Positions 45,601-55,613 of a stretch of 64,000 bases of DNA are shown one piece after another. Source of the DNA: Photorhabdus thracensis (GTDB lineage Bacteria > Pseudomonadota > Gammaproteobacteria > Enterobacterales > Enterobacteriaceae); the NCBI RefSeq assembly GCF_001010285.1, contig NZ_CP011104.1, positions 2,852,001 through 2,916,000 of the forward strand. The letters are read 5' to 3'. The translations under genes were made by a program, and so were the position numbers. How positions within the stretch are numbered: position 1 is the stretch's first letter; every line of letters starts with the position of its first letter. The notes below the pieces were generated by a model. The model searched no databases and had not been told where the DNA came from. It worked only from the letters and a program-made list of their open reading frames with translations.

Positions 45601-47097
45601 TACCGGCAGGGCGTTGAGCGGGGTAAAATGTGTCCAGCTGCCATCCGGGCGTTGGCTGTGGTATCCCCGTAACCCCGATCCGGTGATAACCCAGTCAAGT
45701 TGTCCATCGCCGTTGATGTCTACCAGTGATGCGTTGTTTTGTAAGGAAGGGATGACAGACAAAGGTTGTATTTTCCCCCAAATGACAGCATTTGGCTTAT
45801 CTCCTATCTGACGCTGTGGCGCGCGGTACCACCAAGCGCTTTTATCTTGATATAGCAGACCAGGTAAGCCTTCGCCTTTCAGGTCAACTAACTGCCAGCG
45901 CTGGACGGTATTGAAGTTTGCCAGTACATCCATCGGTTCCCATTTATTGTTATGCGTCGGTGAAAAATCCTGATATGCCAGTTCCAGTGGTGGCAAGGTG
46001 ACGGCAGTACCGTCTTGTTCGTGTCCCACCCGACGAACAAATACCAGCGTGCTGGCTATTGCGCTTTCGTCATAATTCAATATTAGGCGTGAAACCAGCG
46101 AAGGTTCATCGTGCTCTTCTGTCTGGTTATCCAACGCTTGCAGGTGATGATACATCAGTACCTGACGGCATAAGCGGCGGGTACGAATCTCAAAGCCATA
46201 TTCATAACGAGAAAAACGGTCCTGACGACAAAGCCAGTTACCCGTTGCTGTAAATGCTGGTGGCATTTTCAGGTTGTTACTGCGTTCGCCATAATCAAAT
46301 ACCAGATAGAACAACCAGTTTTTTTGTGAGGGAACGCTGCCATCCAGACAGGGGAACGTTTCGCTGGCTGTCAGGTTGCCGTAATACACCATGTGTAGAT
46401 AACGTTGCGCTGTGGCCTGTGGATGGGCTGTCATTTCATCTGCTTCGCAACTTGTGTCATCTTCGGCACGATATTGATAATAAATTTGTTCACCACGTGG
46501 TGACACGGAAGCTTCCAGTAACCATTGTGCTGTTTGTAAGATTTTTGATGGGTTGCTGATCCGCGCCTGAGGCGATTTACCCAGTAGATGTACCTGTCCA
46601 TCTGGGCTATATATCAACCAAAAGTCTGTTTCGTTTTTTGTCTTAGGTTGCCAATACTCCAATCGGCTGAAATGGCTTTCCAAACGGGAACGGTAGCCGG
46701 TAACAGTAAAAGTGGCATCCAAGCTGGTATTTTTTAAGTAGGGATTTTTTAATATGGACTCATCGCGAGGTTGATCCGCGATGACCAGTACTTCACCTTC
46801 TGGCCCCAGAAAGGTATCGGTTTTGTCATAGTGAGGAACCCCAAAATGGGTACGGCGGCGGATAGTCATAACTCCACAATCCCAGCCCAGACCAAACGTG
46901 CTATTACCGGCGCCACTGTTGTAATTCAGCGTGAGTGAGGGGGCATAGCCACGTCCGGCTGAGATAGGTAATGGCAGAGACAGTGCAGCCATACCATCCG
47001 GTCCAGTGGGTGTTAATGCTTCACCCATACCTGTGATAGCACCTCCCCCTTTAGGCAATGATAGTTCCGTAATACTGAATTCTTGTGAATTTTGCAT
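42679..47097 (-). CDS. tcdB: TcdB/TcaC-type toxin component (Tc B subunit)
   Basis: A 1472-aa Tc B subunit, which caps the A-subunit pore and forms the cocoon around the C-subunit cargo. It begins with the SpvB-like domain (GAITGMGEALTPTGPDGMAA; LNYNSGAGNSTFGLGWD), followed by FG-GAP/VCBS-type propeller repeats (DINGDGQLDWVI; DLDGSGPTDLIYV) and the TcdB middle and C-terminal regions (DALGRPIAQRFW; VVFSDGFGRLLQAAARHE). Length fits the ~1475-aa family. An AAGGAG site precedes the start. No frameshift seen. Confidence 0.95.
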   Translation of the reverse strand: MQNSQEFSITELSLPKGGGAITGMGEALTPTGPDGMAALSLPLPISAGRGYAPSLTLNYNSGAGNSTFGLGWDCGVMTIRRRTHFGVPHYDKTDTFLGPEGEVLVIADQPRDESILKNPYLKNTSLDATFTVTGYRSRLESHFSRLEYWQPKTKNETDFWLIYSPDGQVHLLGKSPQARISNPSKILQTAQWLLEASVSPRGEQIYYQYRAEDDTSCEADEMTAHPQATAQRYLHMVYYGNLTASETFPCLDGSVPSQKNWLFYLVFDYGERSNNLKMPPAFTATGNWLCRQDRFSRYEYGFEIRTRRLCRQVLMYHHLQALDNQTEEHDEPSLVSRLILNYDESAIASTLVFVRRVGHEQDGTAVTLPPLELAYQDFSPTHNNKWEPMDVLANFNTVQRWQLVDLKGEGLPGLLYQDKSAWWYRAPQRQIGDKPNAVIWGKIQPLSVIPSLQNNASLVDINGDGQLDWVITGSGLRGYHSQRPDGSWTHFTPLNALPVEYTHPRAQLADLMGAGLSDLVLIGPKSVRLYANTRDGFAKGQDVVQSGDITLPVPGADARKLVAFSDVLGSGQAHLVEVSATKVTCWPNLGHGRFGQPITLPGFSQPTIEFNPTQVYLADLDGSGPTDLIYVHKNRLDIFLNNSGNGFSAPVTLTFPDGLRFDDTCQLQVADVQGLGVASLILSVPHMAPHHWRCDLTNAKPWLLNEMNNNMGTHHTLRYRSSAQFWLDEKASTPADRPKPVGYLPFPVHTLWQTQTTDEISGNKLVTTLRYAHGAWDGREREFRGFGYVEQTDSHKLSEGSAPEHTPPALTKNWYATGLPVVDDALSAEYWRGDNQAFAGFTPRFTVWTNNEDVLLTPEDDNNRYWFNRALKGQPLRSELYGRDNSAQKEVPYTVTEFRPQVRRLQNTESEYPVLWPSVAESRNYHYERIASDPQCSQNITLSSDLFGQPLKQVSVQYPRRKKPDTSPYPDILPDTLFDNSYDDQQHKLRLTYQQFSWHHLTSDTVRVLGLPDGTRTDTYEIKHDEVNRGLNLEILCDKDILIAYDKLRKYFGQQRTFYTGGQNNAPTRQALVAFTETTIFDESTLSAFDGSITSDTLPTTLAKAGYQQTDYLFPRTGEGKVWTARHGYTDYGTAAQFWRPQTQNNTQLTGKITLTWDAHYCVVTKTQDAAGLTTSAKYDWRFLAPVQLTDINDNEHLITLDALGRPIAQRFWGTENGKTTGYSSPEKTSFSPPSEVDIAIALQKPLPVAQCQVYAPESWMPVLSQLTFNKLTEQDRQTLYKSGIITEDGYICTLGHRRGVQRQNAATQLVSPLNHSTRLPPHRLTLITDRYDHDPEQQIRQQVVFSDGFGRLLQAAARHEAGMAWQRNEDGSLSINVKHTETRWAVTGRTEYDNKGQPIRTYQPYFLNDWRYVSDDSARQAKEAYADTHVYDPVGREIKVITAKGWFRRTLFTPWLTVSEDENDTAAEVKI

Positions 47098-47110
47098 GAA
47101 AGACTCCTTG

Positions 47111-47131
47111 CAGGCCCCACTTAGGGGCCTG
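47111..47131 (-). promoter_or_regulatory. GC-rich hairpin between tcdA and tcdB
   Basis: CAGGCCCC-TAAGT-GGGGCCTG (minus strand) lies directly before the tcdB ribosome-binding site AAGGAG. The stem is 8 bp and perfect. It could tune the A:B ratio, or end some transcripts. Confidence 0.5.
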
Positions 47132-47153
47132 TTTTAGCACTGAGTTGAAATCG

Positions 47154-50100
47154 TTATTGGCGAATGGTGTAGCGAATATGCAGAATTATGTCGCTTAGAC
47201 TCTCCAGCATGGTTTTTTGTTTACCGGTTGCATTCGGGAAACTCAGCGTTAATGTGCCTTGATCAACGTCAATCCCTTCAAACGGCAGGAATTTGCCATC
47301 ATTGAAATCCAGTTGGAATTGGCCGCTGTCATTCATACCGTGGGAAACCGCCAGTGCTTCACAGCCTTTGGCTAACCCGGCTTCCTTGCAAGACAAGACT
47401 GCCTGAACATCCTGATATGGCCCTAACAAAGCGGGCAGGGTGACGCTGATCTGTTTAATACGCCGAACGTTGCCCACACCACTGTCCTCCGGGTAGTCTT
47501 TACAGATTTGCAAATCTGCTAACGAAATGGATGCTTCCAGGGAGGTTTTGGTATTGGCACCAAACTCCAGCTTATTATTGCCCTTGCCGGCACTGCCTGA
47601 ACCTTTACTCACCAACTTCTCTATTTCCTGAGTCAGGGTAAATTTATCTTGCGGTAATTTGGCATAGATTTCGGCTAGCGAAATGGTTCGTTCCACTTCC
47701 AGCACGCGTTGATCCTGTCTCAAATGGGCATCTTCCATCTGTGCCAGATTCAACATCAAGGTTTCACCCGCGAGCAGACCAGCATGTGTTCCCTGCCAGG
47801 CACCAGGCTTAATGAAGCTTGTGTTGGTTTCATTCGTCTCCCAGCGATAGGCCATTTCAGCCATCAGACAACGCGATACGGCCAGGTCATAGAACTGAAA
47901 GTAAATGGCGGCTAGTCGGCCACGTAACCAGTTGAACAGAGCCTGATTACTGAACTTACGTTGCAGGAAGGTCAGTTGTGCATGGGTTTGTTCCTGCTGG
48001 GTTTTCAGGCTGGTTTTCTGCAATACTGCGGCTTCACGGCGCACTGTCAGAGAACCAAGTTGAGCGTCGATTTGTTTCAGCTCGGCTTGTGCATTATTAC
48101 GCTGGATTTCCCATTCCTGACGGCGGCGGCGCCATATTTCAGATTGTGAGACTTTATCGGCTTCAATCAATAAACCGTCGGCGGCAATGCCTCCACCAAT
48201 AGCAATCGCATTGGCGATAGCACCATAGTGTGATCCCCCGACGGCCATACCGTAGATATTCGGTACCATATCCAGTGCGGCAGCAGCCATATGCAGACCT
48301 TTCAATCCGGCGGTAATACTTTGGGAAGCTACTCTCATATCCAGCGCTTGACGTTCACCAGAGTTGATATTTTCATCATATAATTTGCTGTAGCTGTTAA
48401 AGCGTGATTGTGCTCCCAGGCGTGTTTTTTCCAGCACAGTTTCTTCAGCATCCAACTCTTCAATGGTTTTGTCTTGTACGCTGAGATTGGTCAATATCAG
48501 TTCTACCGCCTGATTTTGTAATAGCGTATTTAATGCCTCAGCATCCTGACGTTCGATAATATTTTGTAACGTGGAGCCGAATTGAATGAGCTGGCTTACC
48601 ATGCCGCGTGCATTTTCCAGCATGTGTGGGAAACGCCACAGTGACATAAATTCCGGTGGCAGACTGCTTCCACCCTGTGAGCTGGCAACAGCAGCGCTGA
48701 GTAACGCTTTTGGGTCTGCCGGGGTGGCGTAAATAGGCAGGTGCAAGGGCTGACCGTCGATAGAGAGATTATGACGCAGGTTGTACAGCCGTTGTTCCAG
48801 TGTTTGCCAGTAGTTCAGCATCACTTCATTCGCTTGTGGCAGGAAAAGATCTGTCGGCTTGTCATGCTGCCCAAAATCATTTTTTTGCAGAGCGGCTATT
48901 GCGCGGGAGTGCTCCTTTTGTCTCTCAGGATTAGCGGCATCACTCAAACTTTGATCATCCCATGTTGAATTGAGTGACAGATGGGGTTTGTCGCCTAACA
49001 GATGCAGTGCCTGCATGTACCACATTTTGGCTTCGTTGAGGGTGTCCCGCTCCAACTGACGATAGGCGTAGTCTCCACGCGCCATCAGTAGGTCAAGGGT
49101 GCGCATAAACGTGGCGACTTTATAGTGCATTGGGTCGTGTTGCGCTATGGCATCAGGATCGACCGAATCTAGAGGATCATCGTTCCAGCTGGTGTCTTCC
49201 TGTAATGGGCGAACATTCCAGTGGTAATCCTGAATCTGATCATGCTTAATATAACCGGATGGGTTCCAGACATATTTCAGCCAACGATTAGCTTCATCGA
49301 AATTTTGCTCGTGTAGCAAACGTTGAGCAATTAACATCGGGGTATAGTAGAACAGTTCCCAGAAATAGAGGCTGTTAGCGCCGCTGAAATCCGTGGGTTC
49401 CATAGCATTAGGAGAGCTTTCCCCTAATTTGGGCTCCTGAATATTCTGGGTGTCCATACTTAAAATAGTATCGATCCCAGCATTGGCGCGACTAATTAAT
49501 TTACGGGCAAACAGGGTATTAAGGCGAGTACGATAAACTCCCCATTGCATATATTGTGCTCCGTTTGCATCATGGTGAAGGGTCAGGACATCATCAACAT
49601 TCGCCTTTTTGATAATACGAATACTGAAATGTTCTTCGCCTAGATGACGCTCCTTTTTATCCGATTCAGATGCCTCAGTATCAGTAGATGTCTTAAATGC
49701 CTCGGCAGATGCCGTAAAGGTGACATCAATGCTTGCCTCATTATTATGAAATGCCAGTTTGGAGATATCTATTTCAAGCTCTTTAAACTGATAATTCATT
49801 TCTTCAAAGCTAAGAGGCGGATTGGTGGGCACATTGTTGTTTTGGTCTGCTACAAAAGTTTCCTCTGTGATACCAGCTGCCTTCACTATTACTTTAACTT
49901 TTGAATGCTTAATGTCCGTATTGATAGACAATATCCCTGAAACATCGGTGTCAATACCACCGTGGTCATCCATATAGAAATATGCTTTAAATGGATCGTC
50001 GTTGCTATGTTTATTCTCAATATAACCATAATTACCACTAATGTTATCGCCAGTGGTTGTGGACATTTCTTGCGAACCAGAGGGAAGGTTAGGGAACCAG

Positions 50101-53100
50101 GCTCTTACAAAGTTAGTGGTACTTTCCCGATAAAATAGTAATCTTCCTTGACTAAGTTTGCTAGCCTCTCCTCCACTATATTGATAAACAGGGTAGATGA
50201 ATTTTTTATTTGACAAGTTATTCGAGTTAATACCCAGCGTGGTGTAAATAATAAATTTATCACCTAGCTTACCGTATTTCTTCATCAGATTGCACTGATT
50301 ACGTTGTCGGCCTACAAGTCCATTATGGATAATTCTTAACCTTGGTGAGAATTTGATTTTTAAATTGGATGATTGGGATTCGAGGTTAATAGCCGAAATA
50401 TTTCCACCGTATACCATACTCAAGTAGTCCTTTCCCCAGTCATAACCATTATTACTGTTTACTGATGAAGGGATTTCGTAGTTTTCTGCATAGCGGTTAT
50501 TTACTCTTATGACATTATTGGTATCAAACTGCTTATGAGAATTAGGTCTGTAATTTTCAGGTGTCATTTCCTCAGGAGACATATTGGAAGTGATATATAG
50601 CCCTTTTATTGGTGCTGTGTATCTTTTTTTTTCGTCTTTTTCTGTGTAGTTATTTAATTCCTCCTGTTTTTTATAAAACATAACCAGCAATTTATCTTTG
50701 CCTTGAAAGCTTGCACAATAGAGTCCTGGTGCTTCATTTTTTCCCAGTGTTAAATCAGATATTTTGCTATGCACATCTACTTTGCTATTCGCATCAAAGG
50801 TGATTGGTGTATTCCAAGTACCATCATAACGAATATGCGCCAGTTTCATTTCATAACGGAAACTCTCGGTCGTTTTACCGCCTTCATGTGTAGCAATCCT
50901 TTTTTCTTCCAGCCAGATTATATATAAACGGGATTGGTAGATTACCGGACGGATAGTGTCTTTGTATGGGTTAATTGGGCAGTCAATTTTGTGCCATTCA
51001 CTCCAGGCATTAGCGGGGAATTTACTTTCGCTGAATTTATTGTGATCCACACTGCGCCAATAATATTGATTAACGTCTGTTTTACTGTGTCCGATAAAAT
51101 AGGTTAATCCTTGGTCGTTATTAATGTTGTCATGATAGGCGCTGATAACTTCCAGATTAGCGACCTGTTCGAATGATGTTAGGTAAGACTTAAAGGCATC
51201 TTCTACTGTGTCGGTATTTAATTGACTCTGACTGATGGATTGCAACAGTGCATCCATCATTTTTGTCTGTCCGATACGCATCGTCGGATCGATGTAATTT
51301 TCAGGATAGTAAGCGAGCTTAGATATGCCGGCCCAGGTACTGTAGTGTTTGTTGTATTTATCCCAGTCTTTAAAGAATGGGCGGCTGGTGACACTCGTGA
51401 CGATGCCCCCTTCCATGTTTTTTAATGCTCGGTTCACATACAGTTGAATACTGGCGATGGCTTCGGCAATCTCTGTGGTTTTGATAGCGGCGGAAACTTG
51501 GTTATCAATTAATAAGTATTGATATAGCTCATCACGGTTTTTAATTACAGCATCTTTTCTATCTTGTAGATCTTTTTGGTTATGAGCATAAATATAGTAT
51601 GTACTTAATGCGGTGCTGCGAGACTCATCCAGAAACGCATGCAGGGCGTTGGCCTTTTGGGTGTCGAGCCCGGCGGTTAATATCGCCGCGACGTTTTCCC
51701 ATTGGGTATAGTCAACGGGGGATTCTGCGGTCAGTACTTGCGCTAGTGTGGAAACGCCTTGTGGCGAGATGTTCAATTGATGCGTGATATTAACCCATTG
51801 CAGGATGGTGCTGAGAGATGTCCAGTTGGAGAAAGCATTCTCGTTGATAATCTGCGAGTCATGGGCTTGCGCTTGTGTCTTAGCTTGCTCCAGTAGCTTT
51901 TTATCAAGATTCATGACATCAGCCAGCTGTTTTACCTCTAATGTTCCCTTTTCAAATTCGGTTAGTATAGAAGAGGCTTTTTCACCCAGAGAATTAACCC
52001 AGTCAGCAAAACGTGTCAGCGTTATCAAGGTGGCATGCGTTGGCGCTGTTTCCGCTTTAATGCCAAAGAGTTGTGGTTTTGTTACAAACAAATGGAACAT
52101 GTTTTCGCTAAGGCCGGTGAAACGGTAGATCAGTGCCAGTTGTGCTAGGTTCTGGCAATACTGGATGGCTGGTGCTGCCTGTGTCTGGAATTCAGGTTGA
52201 GCTGTAACGGGATTTTTCCGTAGCCATTGCCAGAATTTTTCCACTGTCATCTTTTCTTCACCAGCTAGCTTATCTGTCCAGATGAGCACAGAATATGCTA
52301 CATTCTCAGACGGTAATTGCAGAGCGGCGGCGATATAAGGAGATATGGCTTTTGGCAGGTTTTCCTTGATTTTTAGCAAATTCTCTTTGATGGCCGGCAG
52401 ATTTTCTCCGGCTTTCAGCAGATATTTCTCGTGTTCTTTCAGATTTTTTTCGTATTCCCCCTGATTTTTCTCGTATTCTTCCAGATTCTTCTTGACTTCC
52501 AGCGGATTTTTCTTGGATTCCAGCAGATATTTCTCGGCCGCTAGCAGATGTTTCTCGGCTTCCAGCAGATATTTCTCGGCTCCCGGCAAATTATCTTTGT
52601 CTTCCGGTAAACTTTCTTTGGCTTTCAGTAGATTATCTTTGATTTTTAGCAGATTATCCTTGTAAAAATTCTGCAAGCCATTGTAGATGGTATCCAGAAG
52701 GTTGTGTATTTCCGGGGTTAGGGTTTCGTTATATTTGTCGGTCGTCATCACAAACAACTGATATACACTCCATTTCTGTGTACGTAGCCAACTGGTGATG
52801 TCATAGAGTTTATCAATCAGAGTTGCCAGAGCAGTATTATTGATTATAGATAAATTGGTTTCTTTTTCACCTATGGCAACCAGCAGTAAACCTAACTCAT
52901 CAATAGTTAACTGATGGATATCTGCTAGTAATTTTGTTCGATAGAGGTGAGAGAGATTCTCTATATCATTAGTTATTATTCCGGTAGTATCGACCGGATT
53001 GGTAATCTTTAGTAGTCGATTTAATGAGATATCATCAACATTGAAAGCACGTTTAAGCACTGCCTTACGCCAATCAGCAGGGCTGTCCGGATTCAAATTG

Positions 53101-54767
53101 ATGTTGTTGCTCCCTATAGCAAAGTTTTGACCATTTAGTTTTGGGGAATTAAATAAACGATCAAACTGACTTGGATGGTTGTCATTGCTAGGTTGTGGTT
53201 GTGAAATTGGTGCCTTGCATAGTGTTAATGCAGTTTCAGCATCAATACCGTAGCGTTGCATATAGTATTTAACACGGAAGACTTTCTCTAATACCTCTGC
53301 GTCGATGTTTAATTCTGGATTAATACTGAGGAAGAGTGTTGGTGACAAGCCTGTAGCTTTGGATAGGAGGATCACTTTATTGAGTTTTAGTAGAAAAGGG
53401 TAGTCATATTCTTCGAAAGTAAATTTCGTGGAAGAAGTATGTTGATGAAAACTACCACTCTGAGGCGCTATAACTTCTATTTCTAGGGAGAATTCAATAG
53501 GAAGTTTAACAATAGTTGTACTTAATTTGATATTAGTAGTGTATTCTTCATTTTCCTCAAATGGATTACCTTCCCCTCTAAGCTTTTCTCCGTTCAATTT
53601 AATTAACAGACGAGAAATATTGAGAGGTACATTTTTTTTACAACTTAACTTATAATTCTCCCCGCCGAGAGGGAATAAACTAATATTCAGAACAGGCGTT
53701 TTAGGCTGTCTGGTAATCCGATAAGTTTTGATTTGGCCGTTGCTGTTGACTACCGAAGCGATGAGTTTATGGTTACTATATTCCTGTTGACTTATCTTAC
53801 TACTAATAGTAAATAGACTAACTTCTTGATCCGTCAGGTTATAATAACTTTTCAGTTTTTCCGGCGTTGCCATCAGAGAAGGTTCAATATCACCAAAACT
53901 CTCCCTATAGAGCCTCTTAATTTCCATTTCGTCATCTGTAATCTTTTCCATCAGAATATTAAACAACTCAGGAGAAACAGAAGCATTAATTCCCAATAGA
54001 GAGGTTTGATACATTAGCTTAGCGATTTCTGGTGATTCACTGGATTGTTCAAACACCGGAGCCTGTAATTGAATAATCTTACGCATGCTTTCATAAGCAT
54101 CGTGATACGGAATTGAACCAGAAGGGCGGAAGGCTGATAGCGTTTTCATCACGTCAGTATGGCTGTCTAGCTTGGGCGGGGTTTTAGTACCTTCCAGCAG
54201 CTTGTTCTTGGACAGAGTTTGAATACCCTCCAGCAACACCTTATTGGACAGAGAAAGTGCGGAAATCTCTGTATTCATATTCTCTTGGCGGAGCTTCAGT
54301 AATTTTAGATCAGGACGGCGTGTATCCAGATGATAATCGGAGTTTTCCTCATCATGTAAATCCCGTGCCTGACGATAAAGTTCGGTCAGATAAGCGGCGG
54401 GAGAGAACATGGAAGAGACTGCGCCTGGAGCTGCATATTTGCTGGCGCGATTGCCAAATTTACTGTTATAACTTTCCTGATCCTGTTCATCTTTCTCTTT
54501 CTTAGCTTGATCATTCTGAGACGTTTTCAGGGCACTATGTATCGCATTTTGTAACTGAGGATTGGCACGTTTCAGAATACGGGCTTCATGCAGGCGATTA
54601 TCCTTTTGCACCTGTTGTGCTTCAAGATATAAGCTTTGGGTCTGTGACCACGAGAGTTTGTCCTTTACTTTTTTGCGAAGTTCCTCAAAAGAGAGGTGGC
54701 AAATATCAGTCAGATTATTAAAATCTTCTCCTAACGCTTGTTGATATTCGGGCTTGAGTGTGTTCAT
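47154..54767 (-). CDS. tcdA: TcdA-like toxin component (Tc A subunit)
   Basis: A 2537-aa Tc A subunit, which as a pentamer binds cells and forms the injection channel. The N-terminus has the VRP1-type alpha-helical shell (KYAAPGAVSSMFSPAAYLTELYRQARDLH), the middle the receptor-binding and linker parts (AYHDNINNDQGLTYFIGHSK; FFYRESTTNF-type strands), and the C-terminus the neuraminidase-like, pore-forming coiled-coil and TcB-binding regions (FYFWELFYYTPMLIAQRLL; FPHMLENARGMVSQLIQFGS; ALLGPYQDVQAVLSC). Length is near the usual ~2500. Unusual: residues 704-808 are 15 perfect-length heptad repeats. The start has an AAAGGAAT site. Confidence 0.95.
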   Translation of the reverse strand: MNTLKPEYQQALGEDFNNLTDICHLSFEELRKKVKDKLSWSQTQSLYLEAQQVQKDNRLHEARILKRANPQLQNAIHSALKTSQNDQAKKEKDEQDQESYNSKFGNRASKYAAPGAVSSMFSPAAYLTELYRQARDLHDEENSDYHLDTRRPDLKLLKLRQENMNTEISALSLSNKVLLEGIQTLSKNKLLEGTKTPPKLDSHTDVMKTLSAFRPSGSIPYHDAYESMRKIIQLQAPVFEQSSESPEIAKLMYQTSLLGINASVSPELFNILMEKITDDEMEIKRLYRESFGDIEPSLMATPEKLKSYYNLTDQEVSLFTISSKISQQEYSNHKLIASVVNSNGQIKTYRITRQPKTPVLNISLFPLGGENYKLSCKKNVPLNISRLLIKLNGEKLRGEGNPFEENEEYTTNIKLSTTIVKLPIEFSLEIEVIAPQSGSFHQHTSSTKFTFEEYDYPFLLKLNKVILLSKATGLSPTLFLSINPELNIDAEVLEKVFRVKYYMQRYGIDAETALTLCKAPISQPQPSNDNHPSQFDRLFNSPKLNGQNFAIGSNNINLNPDSPADWRKAVLKRAFNVDDISLNRLLKITNPVDTTGIITNDIENLSHLYRTKLLADIHQLTIDELGLLLVAIGEKETNLSIINNTALATLIDKLYDITSWLRTQKWSVYQLFVMTTDKYNETLTPEIHNLLDTIYNGLQNFYKDNLLKIKDNLLKAKESLPEDKDNLPGAEKYLLEAEKHLLAAEKYLLESKKNPLEVKKNLEEYEKNQGEYEKNLKEHEKYLLKAGENLPAIKENLLKIKENLPKAISPYIAAALQLPSENVAYSVLIWTDKLAGEEKMTVEKFWQWLRKNPVTAQPEFQTQAAPAIQYCQNLAQLALIYRFTGLSENMFHLFVTKPQLFGIKAETAPTHATLITLTRFADWVNSLGEKASSILTEFEKGTLEVKQLADVMNLDKKLLEQAKTQAQAHDSQIINENAFSNWTSLSTILQWVNITHQLNISPQGVSTLAQVLTAESPVDYTQWENVAAILTAGLDTQKANALHAFLDESRSTALSTYYIYAHNQKDLQDRKDAVIKNRDELYQYLLIDNQVSAAIKTTEIAEAIASIQLYVNRALKNMEGGIVTSVTSRPFFKDWDKYNKHYSTWAGISKLAYYPENYIDPTMRIGQTKMMDALLQSISQSQLNTDTVEDAFKSYLTSFEQVANLEVISAYHDNINNDQGLTYFIGHSKTDVNQYYWRSVDHNKFSESKFPANAWSEWHKIDCPINPYKDTIRPVIYQSRLYIIWLEEKRIATHEGGKTTESFRYEMKLAHIRYDGTWNTPITFDANSKVDVHSKISDLTLGKNEAPGLYCASFQGKDKLLVMFYKKQEELNNYTEKDEKKRYTAPIKGLYITSNMSPEEMTPENYRPNSHKQFDTNNVIRVNNRYAENYEIPSSVNSNNGYDWGKDYLSMVYGGNISAINLESQSSNLKIKFSPRLRIIHNGLVGRQRNQCNLMKKYGKLGDKFIIYTTLGINSNNLSNKKFIYPVYQYSGGEASKLSQGRLLFYRESTTNFVRAWFPNLPSGSQEMSTTTGDNISGNYGYIENKHSNDDPFKAYFYMDDHGGIDTDVSGILSINTDIKHSKVKVIVKAAGITEETFVADQNNNVPTNPPLSFEEMNYQFKELEIDISKLAFHNNEASIDVTFTASAEAFKTSTDTEASESDKKERHLGEEHFSIRIIKKANVDDVLTLHHDANGAQYMQWGVYRTRLNTLFARKLISRANAGIDTILSMDTQNIQEPKLGESSPNAMEPTDFSGANSLYFWELFYYTPMLIAQRLLHEQNFDEANRWLKYVWNPSGYIKHDQIQDYHWNVRPLQEDTSWNDDPLDSVDPDAIAQHDPMHYKVATFMRTLDLLMARGDYAYRQLERDTLNEAKMWYMQALHLLGDKPHLSLNSTWDDQSLSDAANPERQKEHSRAIAALQKNDFGQHDKPTDLFLPQANEVMLNYWQTLEQRLYNLRHNLSIDGQPLHLPIYATPADPKALLSAAVASSQGGSSLPPEFMSLWRFPHMLENARGMVSQLIQFGSTLQNIIERQDAEALNTLLQNQAVELILTNLSVQDKTIEELDAEETVLEKTRLGAQSRFNSYSKLYDENINSGERQALDMRVASQSITAGLKGLHMAAAALDMVPNIYGMAVGGSHYGAIANAIAIGGGIAADGLLIEADKVSQSEIWRRRRQEWEIQRNNAQAELKQIDAQLGSLTVRREAAVLQKTSLKTQQEQTHAQLTFLQRKFSNQALFNWLRGRLAAIYFQFYDLAVSRCLMAEMAYRWETNETNTSFIKPGAWQGTHAGLLAGETLMLNLAQMEDAHLRQDQRVLEVERTISLAEIYAKLPQDKFTLTQEIEKLVSKGSGSAGKGNNKLEFGANTKTSLEASISLADLQICKDYPEDSGVGNVRRIKQISVTLPALLGPYQDVQAVLSCKEAGLAKGCEALAVSHGMNDSGQFQLDFNDGKFLPFEGIDVDQGTLTLSFPNATGKQKTMLESLSDIILHIRYTIRQ
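52344..52658 (-). repeat. 15 x 21-bp tandem repeat inside tcdA (heptad repeats)
   Basis: Exactly 315 bp encode 15 seven-residue units such as DNLLKIK, ENLPKAI, KYLLEAE, KHLLAAE, KNLEEYE. Leu at position 3 and often 4 with Glu/Lys elsewhere predicts a long amphipathic helix or coiled coil. Flanks (NGLQNFY before, SPYIAAALQLP after) are ordinary Tc A sequence. Confidence 0.9.
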
Positions 54768-55092
54768 GTTTATTCCTTTTAAATGTTAAGTAAATAAAAC
54801 ACTTATGCTGCCCTGTATCGCTTGGATATATAGAAAGGTTATTTATATCCATAAAAGTAAAGGCAACACATATAACGTCCGATAGTGAGTTGAAAATAAA
54901 CAACGAATAAAAAGGCATCATTCAACTATCAACTATTTCATAACGTTATTATCTATTATTTCTTTAAATGGCAGTGGTAATGCAATAACAAAATTTATAA
55001 TTGCATAAGAAGTAATATATTTTATTGACAATAACAATATGAAATAATTGCATTTGTTGCGTATGGTGTATTATGAAAAATAAGGTGATGAA
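54768..55092. other. AT-rich region upstream of the Tc operon
   Basis: 325 bp without a gene between tcdA and the second MITE copy. It should hold the Tc operon promoter. AT-rich, with no dyad that I could assign to a regulator. Confidence 0.5.
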
Positions 55093-55613
55093 TAAATAGC
55101 TTTCCATAATACTGATACACCTATGCCTTTTGTTTTCTTTTTGAACAACATTGGTTCTGTAGCCTATCTCATTGATTCTACCAGGGTGAGATCTCACATT
55201 TTTAATAAGGTTATTTTGGTTAAATAAAAATCAGAATATGACTTTTTATAGGCATTTCTCTCATTAAAACGTTAAGATCTCTCTCTTCCATAAAAAAGCG
55301 ATCCTAATAATGAGTATTTTTAATTTTATCAGCAAGATAGAAGACCCCCGTTCTGACATCAATAAAAAACATGAGCTAATGGATGTGATTTTTTTAGCCT
55401 TCTCCGCTGTATTATGCGGCGCTTCTGGCTGGAAATCGATTCAGGAATTTGGGGAGTTACAGAGCGAGTGGCTTAAACAATACACGCATTTTACTCACGG
55501 TATTCCCCGTCGTCACTGTATTGCTAATATTATCAAAATGATAGAGCAAGATGCACTGGTTGAAGCCTTTTATGCCTGGATCAACCAGCGTCGGATCAGG
55601 GCAGGAAAAAGTC

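Noticed and set aside
51900..52700. Possible CRISPR-like array suggested by regular repeats in the 52.4 kb region
   Set aside because: The 21-bp units are contiguous, without spacers, and encode in-frame heptads of the Tc A subunit.
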